From Desulfuromonadales bacterium (lineage in GTDB: Bacteria > Desulfobacterota > Desulfuromonadia > Desulfuromonadales > JAGXHI01): a stretch of DNA of 64,000 nt. The first letter of the stretch is position 1. Each line of letters begins with the position of its first letter. The notes under the pieces were generated by a model. That model was not told the DNA's origin, did no database searches, and worked only from the letters and a program-made list of their open reading frames with translations. Positions 30,999 to 39,904 of this stretch are shown one piece after another. Both the position numbers and the translations under genes were made by a program. Location of the stretch: positions 1 through 64,000 of the forward strand of contig JAGXHI010000039.1 in the NCBI GenBank assembly GCA_024636295.1, written 5' to 3'.

Positions 30999-33998
30999 TC
31001 AAGACGGGGATGAGTCCAGCGTTTCGGGAGCAAAGCCCCGTCGCATGGTATTTTCCGTCACCACCCGAGGATCCATGAAATGCAGCAGGTAGTCGGGACC
31101 TCCTGCTTTCGTGCCGATGCCGGACATGCGCGAACCTCCAAAGGGCTGGCGCTCGACCAGAGCCCCGACGCAGTTCCGGTTGAGGTAGAGATTTCCGACC
31201 CTGAAATCGCGGCGTGCCTCTTCCAGGTGGGCCGGGCTGCGGCTGAAGACGCCGCCTGTCAATGCGAAACGGGTGCGGTTCGCCCACTCGATCGCCTGCT
31301 GAAAATCTTTCACGCGCATCACCGCCAGCAGCGGTCCGAAAACCTCTTCCTGTGCGAGACGGTGCGCGGGAGTGATGCCTCCGACGATAGTCAGGGGGAC
31401 ATAAAAACCTTCCCGCGGGAGCTCACTGGAGAACAGGATTTCACCTTCCTTCCTCGCCAGATCGATATACTCTATCACGGACTTTTGCTGATTCCCATCC
31501 GCCACCGGTCCCATGGTGTTTTCAGGATCCTCGGCCGGACCGATCTTCAGTGACCGGGCCGCCTGCACCAGGCGTTCAACGAAAGCGGCGTAAATCGTAT
31601 CGAGGACGATCACCCGCGAGCAGGCGGAGCACTTCTGACCCTGAAATCCAAATGCGGAGTAAAGAACCTGCGGCACCGCCTCGTCGAGGTCCGCGTCGTC
31701 ATCGATGATGATCGCATTTTTGCCGCCCATCTCGGAAATCACTTTTTTCAGATGGTTCTGTCCCAATTGCACCCTGGAGGCTTTCTCCACGATCCGCAGA
31801 CCCACCTCCATCGAGCCGGTGAAGGCGATGGCGCTGATGTCCGGGTGCTCCACCAAAAAATCTCCCATAACGCCGCTGCGCCCCGGGGTGAAATTGAAAA
31901 CACCCGGCGGCAGTCCCGCCGACTGGAACAGCTCCACCAGGAGATGACCGATTACAGGGGTGAGACCCGAGGGCTTGTAGACCACGCAGTTTCCCGCCGC
32001 GATTGCCGCTGAAGCCATGCCGCAGCTGATAGCCAGCGGAAAATTCCAGGGTGCGATCACCGCCGCCACTCCCTTGGGCTCGTAAAAATAGCGGTTATCC
32101 TCCCCGGGGGCCAGCCCTAACTTGCGCGGATTCTCCAGGCGGACGGCTTCGCGGGCGTAATATTCGAGAAAATCTATGGCTTCACCGACATCGGCGTAGG
32201 CCTGATCCCATTGCTTGCCGATCTCCAGAACCTGCCAGGCGGAGAGTTCGAAGATGCGCCGCCGGGCCTCCCCTGCCGCCTTGAGAAGATATTCCGCCCG
32301 CCTACTTGGGGCCGTGTCGCGCCAGCCCGGAAAGGCCTTTTTCGCCGCCGAGATCGCCGCTCCGACGTCCTCTTTTCCCGCATGGCAGATATGCCCGATA
32401 ATCTCATCCGGGTCCGCCGGGTTGATGCTGGGGAGACGTTCGGCGGTGATCGATTCTTTTCCGTCAATGAACAGCGGATAGTTTTTCCCGAGTCGCCTCC
32501 GGACGTCTGCGATGGCGGCGGGGAACGCCTCGCGATGGTCCGCCCGGGCGAAGTCGACCGCCGGTTCATTGCGGAAACGCGGAATTCTCCCCGCATCCGA
32601 AATTTCCGTGATTTCCCGCTTCGCCTCGGATCGCGCCGAGGCGATTTTGATTGCAGGATCCTCCAGAAGACGACCGACATCGATTTCCGTTGTAAAGCTT
32701 TGGCGCAGGAAGGATTCGTTGGCGGTGTTCTCCAGCAGCCGCCGCACCAGGTAAGCCATCCCAGGCACCATCTCTCCGTAGGGGCAGTACAACCTCACTC
32801 GCCGAGCGATCTGAAACAGCGCCTTTCTCACCGGCTCGGCCATCCCGTAGAGGACCTGAAATTCGTATCGCTCCTCCGGGACTTTCACCTCCCGTGCGGT
32901 CTCCAGAACGGCGGCGACGGATCGGATGTTGTGGGAACCGCAAGCCAGATGGCAAACAGGTTCGTTTTCCAGGATCTTCCTGGCCTGGCGCTCGAATGCG
33001 GCGTCCGTCTCCGCCTTGTGGGAGTAGACCGGCGGCTCCCAGCCGTTCTGACCGGCCCGGATCGTCTCGTAATCCCAGTAGGCGCCCTTGACCAGGCGCA
33101 CGGAAATCGGCAGATTTTCCTTTTTGGCCCAGATAAGCAGCGCCTCGAGGTCACTGTCCGTCTCCTTCAGGTAGGATTGAAGGACCAGTCCCAGGTGGGG
33201 GTATTCTGGAAATTCCCCCCGCAGGCGCCGGTAGACTTCCAGGGTGATATCCTTGACCGCATGGGTTTCCATGTCGATGCACAGAAATCCTTCCAGCTCG
33301 ATGACCTTTCGAAAGACTCTTCTCAGCCGGCCCAGAATGCCCTCGACCGAGCCTTCGAAGTCCTGCGCCCGGACCTGGGAGTAGAAAGCGGTCGGCTTCA
33401 CTGAAATATTCACCTTGGGCGCACTGCCCCAGTCTCGCCCGCCCCTTCCGCCCAGGGCGGACCAGTCCTGCCGTTTGTCCCGGAGCGCCTCCAGAAGATC
33501 CATGTACGTGATGACATACCGCTCAGCTTCTTCTTCGGCGACCGTTGCCTCTCCAAGAACATCCACGACGAAGGCGTAGCCTTCATCCCGGAGCCTTTCC
33601 AGCCCGCGGACGGCTTCCTCGGTTGTCTCACCGATGATGAACTGCCCGGCCATCTCACGGATGTTGCGTCGGATCACCCTGGACAGAGCGGCAGCTCCCA
33701 GTGCGCCGCCAAATCCCGAGACCTTTGCTCCCCACTTGAGAAGATCGGGAATTTCCTCCTCATCCTCCCCGAAATACTCGCGAAGGTGGCGGACGAGGGA
33801 TTCGCCGGTGCTCAGGCTCGGAAACACATCGATGAAGCGGAACATCCTCACCCGGAACTCCGGATTGCGCATGCACAGGTCCAACACCCTGCCTGTCCAT
33901 CTCTTTTTGTCGAACAGCGAAGGGCTGTCTCCCTGCAGAAGGCTGAAAAATTCCCGTCCGCGCTCCGCGATGCGCCGATTCAGTTCAGTATCCTGCAC
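30999..33998 (-). CDS. putA: Bifunctional proline dehydrogenase / L-glutamate gamma-semialdehyde dehydrogenase (PutA)
   Basis: A 999-residue enzyme oxidising proline to glutamate. GTG 33998 is chosen because AAGGAG lies 7 bases upstream and the family similarity starts there. The N-terminal half is an FAD-binding PRODH barrel (VNISVKPTAFYSQ, CIDMETHAVKDITL, ISVRLVKGAYWDYE, YEFQVLYGMAEPVRKAL). The C-terminal half is an ALDH: KGVAAVIAPWNFPLAIS, AFTGSMEVG, ISEMGGKNAIIIDD (general base Glu) and FQGQKCSACSR (nucleophile Cys). There is no N-terminal ribbon-helix-helix DNA-binding domain as in enterobacterial PutA. Shadow frames on the + strand are not genes. Confidence 0.95.
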   Translation of the reverse strand: MQDTELNRRIAERGREFFSLLQGDSPSLFDKKRWTGRVLDLCMRNPEFRVRMFRFIDVFPSLSTGESLVRHLREYFGEDEEEIPDLLKWGAKVSGFGGALGAAALSRVIRRNIREMAGQFIIGETTEEAVRGLERLRDEGYAFVVDVLGEATVAEEEAERYVITYMDLLEALRDKRQDWSALGGRGGRDWGSAPKVNISVKPTAFYSQVRAQDFEGSVEGILGRLRRVFRKVIELEGFLCIDMETHAVKDITLEVYRRLRGEFPEYPHLGLVLQSYLKETDSDLEALLIWAKKENLPISVRLVKGAYWDYETIRAGQNGWEPPVYSHKAETDAAFERQARKILENEPVCHLACGSHNIRSVAAVLETAREVKVPEERYEFQVLYGMAEPVRKALFQIARRVRLYCPYGEMVPGMAYLVRRLLENTANESFLRQSFTTEIDVGRLLEDPAIKIASARSEAKREITEISDAGRIPRFRNEPAVDFARADHREAFPAAIADVRRRLGKNYPLFIDGKESITAERLPSINPADPDEIIGHICHAGKEDVGAAISAAKKAFPGWRDTAPSRRAEYLLKAAGEARRRIFELSAWQVLEIGKQWDQAYADVGEAIDFLEYYAREAVRLENPRKLGLAPGEDNRYFYEPKGVAAVIAPWNFPLAISCGMASAAIAAGNCVVYKPSGLTPVIGHLLVELFQSAGLPPGVFNFTPGRSGVMGDFLVEHPDISAIAFTGSMEVGLRIVEKASRVQLGQNHLKKVISEMGGKNAIIIDDDADLDEAVPQVLYSAFGFQGQKCSACSRVIVLDTIYAAFVERLVQAARSLKIGPAEDPENTMGPVADGNQQKSVIEYIDLARKEGEILFSSELPREGFYVPLTIVGGITPAHRLAQEEVFGPLLAVMRVKDFQQAIEWANRTRFALTGGVFSRSPAHLEEARRDFRVGNLYLNRNCVGALVERQPFGGSRMSGIGTKAGGPDYLLHFMDPRVVTENTMRRGFAPETLDSSPS

Positions 33999-34092
33999 GA
34001 TTATCTCCTTTCCTGACACGCGGATAGCCGGAGAATCCTCGTCGGTTGAGATCTTCGCCCCCATTCGGGGGATATACCGAAGCGGTGATCGA

Positions 34093-34545
34093 TCATTCCG
34101 ATATGAAATCTTCCTCCCGGCCCTGACGTCGAAGCAGATAAATTGAAAAGACAAACGCCAGTATCAGGACGGTCAGAAGACCCAGTTCCATCATGGTCAT
34201 GCGGAATGCCGCGGCATGCTCCGGAGTAGGGTGAACCTGCTCGGTGGTGATGATCAGCACCCGGCGGATGGCGGCGATAATGCCCACCGCCAGAAAAGGT
34301 TCGGTGACCAGTTTTCTCTTTTTCAGAAAAATGCCGACCGTATGAAGAATCTCCACAATCATCAGGACCAGGAGCAGATTATCCAGCAAGGTGGCAATTT
34401 CCGTGGGCATATCGGCGCCGAGGGAGGACAGGAAGTCCACTGTGGCGAAGATCACCAGGGCGAAAGCGGCGCCGATCAGGATCACTGCCGTGATGACATA
34501 GATGACATCCTCGGAATGGGCCAGAAAGTCGTTGATTCGCTTCAA
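34093..34545 (-). CDS. PsiE-like integral membrane protein
   Basis: A 150-residue protein with four membrane helices (VITAVILIGAAFALVIF, IATLLDNLLLVLMIVEIL, AVGIIAAIRRVLII, LGLLTVLILAFVFSIYL) and the conserved RRVLIITTEQ segment of the PsiE/phosphate-starvation family, whose role is unknown. TTG 34545 is the start: it overlaps the ATPase stop as TTGA, and AGGAGA lies 9 bases upstream. It is therefore translationally coupled to the P-type ATPase. Confidence 0.82.
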   Translation of the reverse strand: MKRINDFLAHSEDVIYVITAVILIGAAFALVIFATVDFLSSLGADMPTEIATLLDNLLLVLMIVEILHTVGIFLKKRKLVTEPFLAVGIIAAIRRVLIITTEQVHPTPEHAAAFRMTMMELGLLTVLILAFVFSIYLLRRQGREEDFISE

Positions 34546-37280
34546 TTCACATCATCTCCTGTGTGCGGGTTTCTCACCGCCCTTCCCCCCTTGGAACGGC
34601 GGGAGCGCACCTTCACGGCCTGACCGACCATCAGCGGAATCAGGCTGCCCGCCAGGATCAGCAGCCAGGAATTGAACGTCGGGGGCTGCAACCCGAGAAT
34701 ATTTGAAAATCCGGGGGCGTAAATCGCGATGGCGAGCAGTCCGAGGCCGATTCCAAGCGATCCCCAGATGTAGGGATTGGCGGTGATCTCGTTTCGAAAC
34801 AGCGACGTGCCGGGATCCCGCATGTTGAAAACGTGCCAAAGCCGGGCGAGCACCAGGGAGGAGAAGGATATGGTGACGGCTTCCTCGGGAGGCATGTCCA
34901 GACGATAAAGGGCAAAGGCAAAAACGCCCAGCACGGCGCCCGTGAAGACAAGGGCGTAGCCGCCGATCCCGAGCCAGTGGGAGCGGGTGAGAATCGGCTC
35001 TTTGGGATCGCGCGGTGGACGGTTCATGATCCCGGGCGTGGCTCCCCCCATGCCGAGCGCCAGCGCCGGAAAGACGTCCCCAATGAGATTGATGTAAAGG
35101 ATCTGCAGGGGAAGCAGGGGGAGAGGGGCGCCAAAAAGTGAGGCGACGGTGATGATCAGAACCTCACTGACATTTCCCGAAATAAGATAAAAGATGAATT
35201 TCCGAATGTTGTTGAAAATCACCCGGCCGTAGCGCACCGCTGCGACAATGCTGGCGAAGCGGTCGTCCTTGAGGATCATGTCCGCCGCCTCTTTCGCCAC
35301 CTGGGTGCCGCGCTGACCCATAGCTATTCCGATGTCCGCCTTTTTCAGGGCCGGGGCATCGTTCACCCCGTCGCCCGTCATTGCGACGATCTGACCATCC
35401 TTCTGGTGAAGATCGATCAAAAAGAGCTTCTGCTCCGGCGTCACGCGGGCGAAAATAGCCGCCTGCAGGATTTTTTTCTTCTGCTCCTCCGAGACTTCCT
35501 CCGGGTCATTGAGTTCGGCTCCCCGCAAGCCTTTCTCTTCTCCCGCCTCCATACCGACAGAGGCGGCGATCCCCCTGGCGGTAGCCGGCTGATCGCCTGT
35601 GACCATGATGACCCTGATGCCTGCGGCGCCGCATTCTCCCAGGGCATCTTTCACCTCCTCCCGGGGCGGGTCGAGAAGCCCCGCCATTCCGAGCAGGACG
35701 AGGTTCTCATAGGGTTCCGCATCGGAACTGTCCACACGTTTTTCGGCCAGAGCGAGCAGGCGCAGCCCCTTTTCGGCGAGGCCTTTGTTGCGCGCCAGCC
35801 ATTCCTCCCGGACCGCGTCATCCAGATCCCTTTCCCCATCTCCGTCCGCAACCCGACTGCAGGCCTTCAACACCGCTTCGGGCGCTCCTTTCACGGCTAC
35901 CCGAACTCCCCCTTCGCCTTCGTGGAACGTCGCCATCATCTTCGTGTCTGTGCTGAAGGCCTCCTCGCGCACTTCGGGGGCACTTTCAAGAAGCGCCTCA
36001 CGCTTTATGCCCGCCGCACGGCCGGCCCCCAGGAGAGCTGTTTCCATGGGATCGCCGATCGCCTCGTCGTCCCGCAATTCGGCATTGTTGCACAACACCC
36101 CCGTCTCCAGGATCCGGCGCAGCATATCGTTCCCGGAGGGATCGATCTCCTCGTCCTCCTTGCGGAAAGTCCCATCGGAGGCGATCACAATATCTTCCCC
36201 GGCCAGTGCGATCTGTTCGACGGTCATTCTGTTTTCTGTGAGGGTCCCTGTCTTGTCCGTGCAGATAACCGTCGTCGCCCCCAGGGTTTCCACGGCGGAG
36301 AGGCGATTGATCAAGGCATTTCTTTCCGCCATGCGCCACATTCCTCGTGCCAGAGCCATGGTCGCGACCACGGGCAGTCCCTCGGGAACGGCTGCCACAG
36401 CCATGGCAATGGCGGTTTCAAGGACCAGCACCCAGTCTTTTCCCCCGATAATCCCAGCCACCGCCACGATAACGCCCATGACCAGGGTCAGAAGGACCAG
36501 GCGGCGCCCCAGGCGCTCAAGACGTTTTTCGAGGGGAGTCTGCTCGTCCTTCGCCTCCTGGGTCAGAGAAGCGATAGTGCCCAGTTCGGTGTTCATTCCC
36601 GTGGCCGTGACCAGTCCGAGACCCGAACCGGTGGTGACCGCCGTTCCCTTGAAGAGCATGCAGGTCCGGTCCGCCAGTTCCGAGCCCTCCTCCACGGAAT
36701 CGACCCCCTTGTTCACGGGGACCGATTCGCCGGTCAGAGCCGATTCGTCCGCCTGCAGGTTGTTGGCTTCGAGCAGCCGCAGATCGGCGGGGATGACGTC
36801 GCCCGCGTCGATCAGCACCAGGTCGCCTGGAACCAGTGCACGGGCGGGCAGCTCACGGCTTTCTCCGTCCCGACGGACCCGCGTCCTCACCTCCCCCAGC
36901 TGCTGGAGAGCCTCCATTGAGCGAGTTGCCCTGAGTTCAGTGAAAAATCCGATAACGGCGTTGATCACCAGGGCGACGGCCACGGCGATTCCCTCGAGCC
37001 ACTTGCCAAAGACAAAAGCGGCAAGAGAGGCTATGGCCAGAATGCCGATAATCAGGCTCTTGAACTGATTGACCAGAATCCGCCAGGCGCTTATCTTCTT
37101 TTTTTCCCGCAGGCGATTGGGACCGTGGGTTTCCCGGCGCGTCCTCACCTCTTCAGCGGACAGGCCTTCGCCTGGTGCGACCCCTAGACGTTCGGCCGCC
37201 TGATCGGGAGAGAGGCTCCAGGGGGCTTGGGGGGGATCCTTTTCCCCCGTGCTGCTTTTCCTCTCGAAATCGTCTTCCAT
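34542..37280 (-). CDS. Cation-transporting P-type ATPase (P2 type)
   Basis: A 912-residue inner-membrane pump. ATG 37280 is chosen as the start of similarity. Features in order: cation ATPase N domain ending THGPNRLREKKK, actuator LTGESVPVNKG, membrane PEGLP motif (VPEGLPVVATMALARG), phosphorylation site CTDKTGTLTENRMT, MVTGDQPATARGIA, and the hinge MTGDGVNDAPALKKADIGIAMG, then a C-terminal membrane domain. It belongs to the PMR1/SERCA-like group that moves Ca2+ or Mn2+; the exact ion is uncertain. The coupled PsiE-like protein may be a partner. Confidence 0.93.
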   Translation of the reverse strand: MEDDFERKSSTGEKDPPQAPWSLSPDQAAERLGVAPGEGLSAEEVRTRRETHGPNRLREKKKISAWRILVNQFKSLIIGILAIASLAAFVFGKWLEGIAVAVALVINAVIGFFTELRATRSMEALQQLGEVRTRVRRDGESRELPARALVPGDLVLIDAGDVIPADLRLLEANNLQADESALTGESVPVNKGVDSVEEGSELADRTCMLFKGTAVTTGSGLGLVTATGMNTELGTIASLTQEAKDEQTPLEKRLERLGRRLVLLTLVMGVIVAVAGIIGGKDWVLVLETAIAMAVAAVPEGLPVVATMALARGMWRMAERNALINRLSAVETLGATTVICTDKTGTLTENRMTVEQIALAGEDIVIASDGTFRKEDEEIDPSGNDMLRRILETGVLCNNAELRDDEAIGDPMETALLGAGRAAGIKREALLESAPEVREEAFSTDTKMMATFHEGEGGVRVAVKGAPEAVLKACSRVADGDGERDLDDAVREEWLARNKGLAEKGLRLLALAEKRVDSSDAEPYENLVLLGMAGLLDPPREEVKDALGECGAAGIRVIMVTGDQPATARGIAASVGMEAGEEKGLRGAELNDPEEVSEEQKKKILQAAIFARVTPEQKLFLIDLHQKDGQIVAMTGDGVNDAPALKKADIGIAMGQRGTQVAKEAADMILKDDRFASIVAAVRYGRVIFNNIRKFIFYLISGNVSEVLIITVASLFGAPLPLLPLQILYINLIGDVFPALALGMGGATPGIMNRPPRDPKEPILTRSHWLGIGGYALVFTGAVLGVFAFALYRLDMPPEEAVTISFSSLVLARLWHVFNMRDPGTSLFRNEITANPYIWGSLGIGLGLLAIAIYAPGFSNILGLQPPTFNSWLLILAGSLIPLMVGQAVKVRSRRSKGGRAVRNPHTGDDVN

Positions 37281-37457
37281 GGAGTGTCCCTGTGGATGGA
37301 AAGGGTGGATTTTCAGGTTATCCCGCCTAAATAAGGTTAGCGCGAATTCCCTATTTATCATCCACGCTGAATACATTTGACAATGAACCGACAAAAGCTT
37401 ATCTATGAGCTTCTCGTTTAGTTTTTATCATTAACAATGAAGAAGGAGAATCATGAA

Positions 37458-37931
37458 ATGAAGAAAGTTCTGGTAGCTTCCCTGGCTCTTTCACTGCTGA
37501 CAGCCGGAGCCGGTTCGGCATTAGCCGGGCAGGCAGACAGAAACACCGGATGCGGTCTTGGAACGATGCTTTGGGAAGGGAAGGCCGATGGGTCGGTGAT
37601 CTCACAGTCGCTGCAGGCGACCACCAACGGCATTTTCGGCAATCAGACCTTCGGCATCACCTCGGGGACCCTCGGCTGCGAGCAGCCCGCCAACATCATC
37701 AAAAACGATCGCGCCCTGGCCTTCACCCGCGACAATCTTGATGTACTGGCCCGCGACATCGCCTCCGGAGGCGGTGAAACCCTCGACACTCTGGCCGAAC
37801 TTCTGGAAGTGCCTGCAGCCAACCGAAGCACCCTCTATCCGCGCCTGCAGGAAAACTTCAACACCATTTTCACCACCAGTGAAGATAGCAGCGCTGCGGT
37901 TATCGATCGCATCATCAGCATCGCTGGTTAA
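37458..37931 (+). CDS. DUF3015 secreted protein
   Basis: A 157-residue protein with a clear signal peptide (MKKVLVASLALSLLTAGAG, cleavage after ALA). The mature part begins with a Cys-containing GCGLGTMLW motif and later has NGIFGNQTFGITSGTLGCEQP, the DUF3015 signature; the two Cys may form a disulfide in the periplasm. ATG 37458 gives the signal peptide; AAGGAG lies 9 bases upstream. Its stop overlaps the next start, coupling it to the DUF4105 gene. Confidence 0.87.
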   Translation: MKKVLVASLALSLLTAGAGSALAGQADRNTGCGLGTMLWEGKADGSVISQSLQATTNGIFGNQTFGITSGTLGCEQPANIIKNDRALAFTRDNLDVLARDIASGGGETLDTLAELLEVPAANRSTLYPRLQENFNTIFTTSEDSSAAVIDRIISIAG

Positions 37932-39868
37932 TGGCCCCATTGCTTTACCGACTGTCATCCGCCGTGCGGGGCGGGCCCGGGAAATCACTTTTCCCGGGTC
38001 TCGCCCTTTTTCTATGGCTGTGTGTGGCGGCCACGCCCTGTACGGCAAAAGCCCCCCCCCACATCTCGGCGCTTCTGGACCGCGCCCGGGAGGTGAATCT
38101 GCATGCCGACCGCTACTGGCATATTCTTTTGCACTACCGGGGGACGCCTGGAGGAGGAATTGCCAGTCTCATCGATGATCCCGCATTCTTCCTGTCCGAA
38201 ACCGGCAAGCACGACCCGCAAAGCGAACTGGAGGCGACCCTGCGGGCCTTTTTTGAACCGGAAGCGTCTGAAGAGAACTCGGCCCGATGCCGGTTTCCGG
38301 CCCGCTTCGCCTGGCTGAACGACAGGATGGACATTGAGGCGAATCAGCCTCCAGAGATCGCCTGCGAGGAATTCAAAGAGGCGCTGGAAAAGGTTGCCCC
38401 CCGCTCGGCGGTGCTGGTTTTTCCCGGCACCCACATTAACAGCCCGGCTTCCATGTTCGGCCACACCCTGATCAGCATCGGGGGCCCCTACCAAAGCAAG
38501 CTCCTGTCCTACGCTGTCAACTATTCGGCATTTACAGACGAGACAAACGGCTTTGCCTACGCGGCAAAGGGGATCTTCGGTCTCTACAAAGGCTATTTCT
38601 CCGTCCTTCCTTATTATCAGAAGGTCAGGGAATATGGTGATCTGGAGAGGCGGGACGTCTGGGAGTACCCGCTGAACCTCGATGAGGCGGAGACGAAACG
38701 CATGTTTCTGCACATCTGGGAGCTGCGTGAAATCTATTCGGACTACTTCTTTTTCGATGAAAACTGCGCTTATCAGCTGCTTTTTCTTCTCGAAGCGGCG
38801 CGCCCGTCCCTGCATCTGACGGATCGCACCCGCCCCTGGGTGATTCCCATCGACACGGTGCGGGCCATTCGCGAAGCTGGACTGATCGAAACGAGCCATT
38901 ACCGTCCATCCAAGGCAACCCGAATCAGCCGCCTCGCCTTGCAGATGAACAAGACCGAACAGGAGATCGCATTGCGGGTTCTGGACGGCAGTCTTCCTCC
39001 CGATCAGCTGCCGGAGACCGGAATGAGCCCGAAGGCCCTGATCCGGATTCTGGATCTGGCCACCGAATCGGTGGAATTCAGCTATTTCAAGGAGAAGCTG
39101 ACCCAGGACGAATACCGCAACCGTTACCTCGCGTTGCTTGCCGCACGCAGCCGTCTCGGTCCTCCCAGTGAGGAACCGGACTGGGTCGAGCCCGTGCGCC
39201 CCGACCTGGGGCACGGATCCAACCGCTTCAGCCTGGGTGGAGGATTCAGGGATGGCCGCTTTTACCAGCAGTTGAAAATTCGACCAGCGTACCACGACTT
39301 ACTCGATGCCGACGCCGGTTATATCGCGGGAGCGCAGATCGATTTCGCCGATCTGGTGCTGCGTTACTATCCCGAGCGGGAAAAGATCGAACTTTACAAT
39401 ATCAACCTGATCGACATCTTCTCGCTAGCGCCGCGCAACCGTTTTTTCAAGCCGATCTCATGGAAGGTCAGAACGGGTTTTCTTCAGAGGCTTTTCGATG
39501 ACGGCGACGATCATCTGGTCTATCAACTCACCCCTGGCGGGGGCTTCTCCTACGGGAATAAGGACGCTCTCGTTTATACCATGATCGAAACGGAACTGCT
39601 GGTCTCGGGGCGGTTCCGCGACAGTTTCGCATTCGGAGTCGGCGGTTCTGTCGGTGCTTTGGTGAAAATCGGGAATCGCTGGAAGGTGCATGCCGCGGTC
39701 CGGCATCTCTGGCACGAAATCGGCGATCCTCACCGGGGCCTGGAGATGAGGCTCGACCAGGCTCTTGTGACCGGAACCGCCAGCAGCGTCAACCTGAGCG
39801 TCTTGAGAGAACGGATTTATGATCATTCCGCCACCGATGTCGGTGTCACCTGGAATCTCTTCTGGTAG
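37931..39868 (+). CDS. DUF4105 envelope protein
   Basis: A 645-residue protein with an N-terminal signal or anchor (LFPGLALFLWLCVAATPC). VFPGTHINSPASMFGHTLISIG is the DUF4105 core, followed by SYAVNYSA and FFFDENCAYQLLFLLE, with conserved His and Cys as in NlpC/P60-like catalytic layouts. The C-terminal third is beta-rich (FSLGGGFRDGRFYQQLKIRPAYHDL, GAQIDFADLVLRYYP), compatible with an outer membrane barrel. Coupling to DUF3015 suggests one envelope function, not known. Confidence 0.83.
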   Translation: MAPLLYRLSSAVRGGPGKSLFPGLALFLWLCVAATPCTAKAPPHISALLDRAREVNLHADRYWHILLHYRGTPGGGIASLIDDPAFFLSETGKHDPQSELEATLRAFFEPEASEENSARCRFPARFAWLNDRMDIEANQPPEIACEEFKEALEKVAPRSAVLVFPGTHINSPASMFGHTLISIGGPYQSKLLSYAVNYSAFTDETNGFAYAAKGIFGLYKGYFSVLPYYQKVREYGDLERRDVWEYPLNLDEAETKRMFLHIWELREIYSDYFFFDENCAYQLLFLLEAARPSLHLTDRTRPWVIPIDTVRAIREAGLIETSHYRPSKATRISRLALQMNKTEQEIALRVLDGSLPPDQLPETGMSPKALIRILDLATESVEFSYFKEKLTQDEYRNRYLALLAARSRLGPPSEEPDWVEPVRPDLGHGSNRFSLGGGFRDGRFYQQLKIRPAYHDLLDADAGYIAGAQIDFADLVLRYYPEREKIELYNINLIDIFSLAPRNRFFKPISWKVRTGFLQRLFDDGDDHLVYQLTPGGGFSYGNKDALVYTMIETELLVSGRFRDSFAFGVGGSVGALVKIGNRWKVHAAVRHLWHEIGDPHRGLEMRLDQALVTGTASSVNLSVLRERIYDHSATDVGVTWNLFW

Positions 39869-39904
39869 GGCGCGTCACGCGCGGGATGACAAGAGGATTT
39901 TAAA

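Noticed and set aside
39868..39904. GCGCGTCACGCGC near the end of the DUF4105 gene as another heptamer tract
   Set aside because: It is one short palindrome without tandem 7-base units, so it does not belong to the phage tracts.
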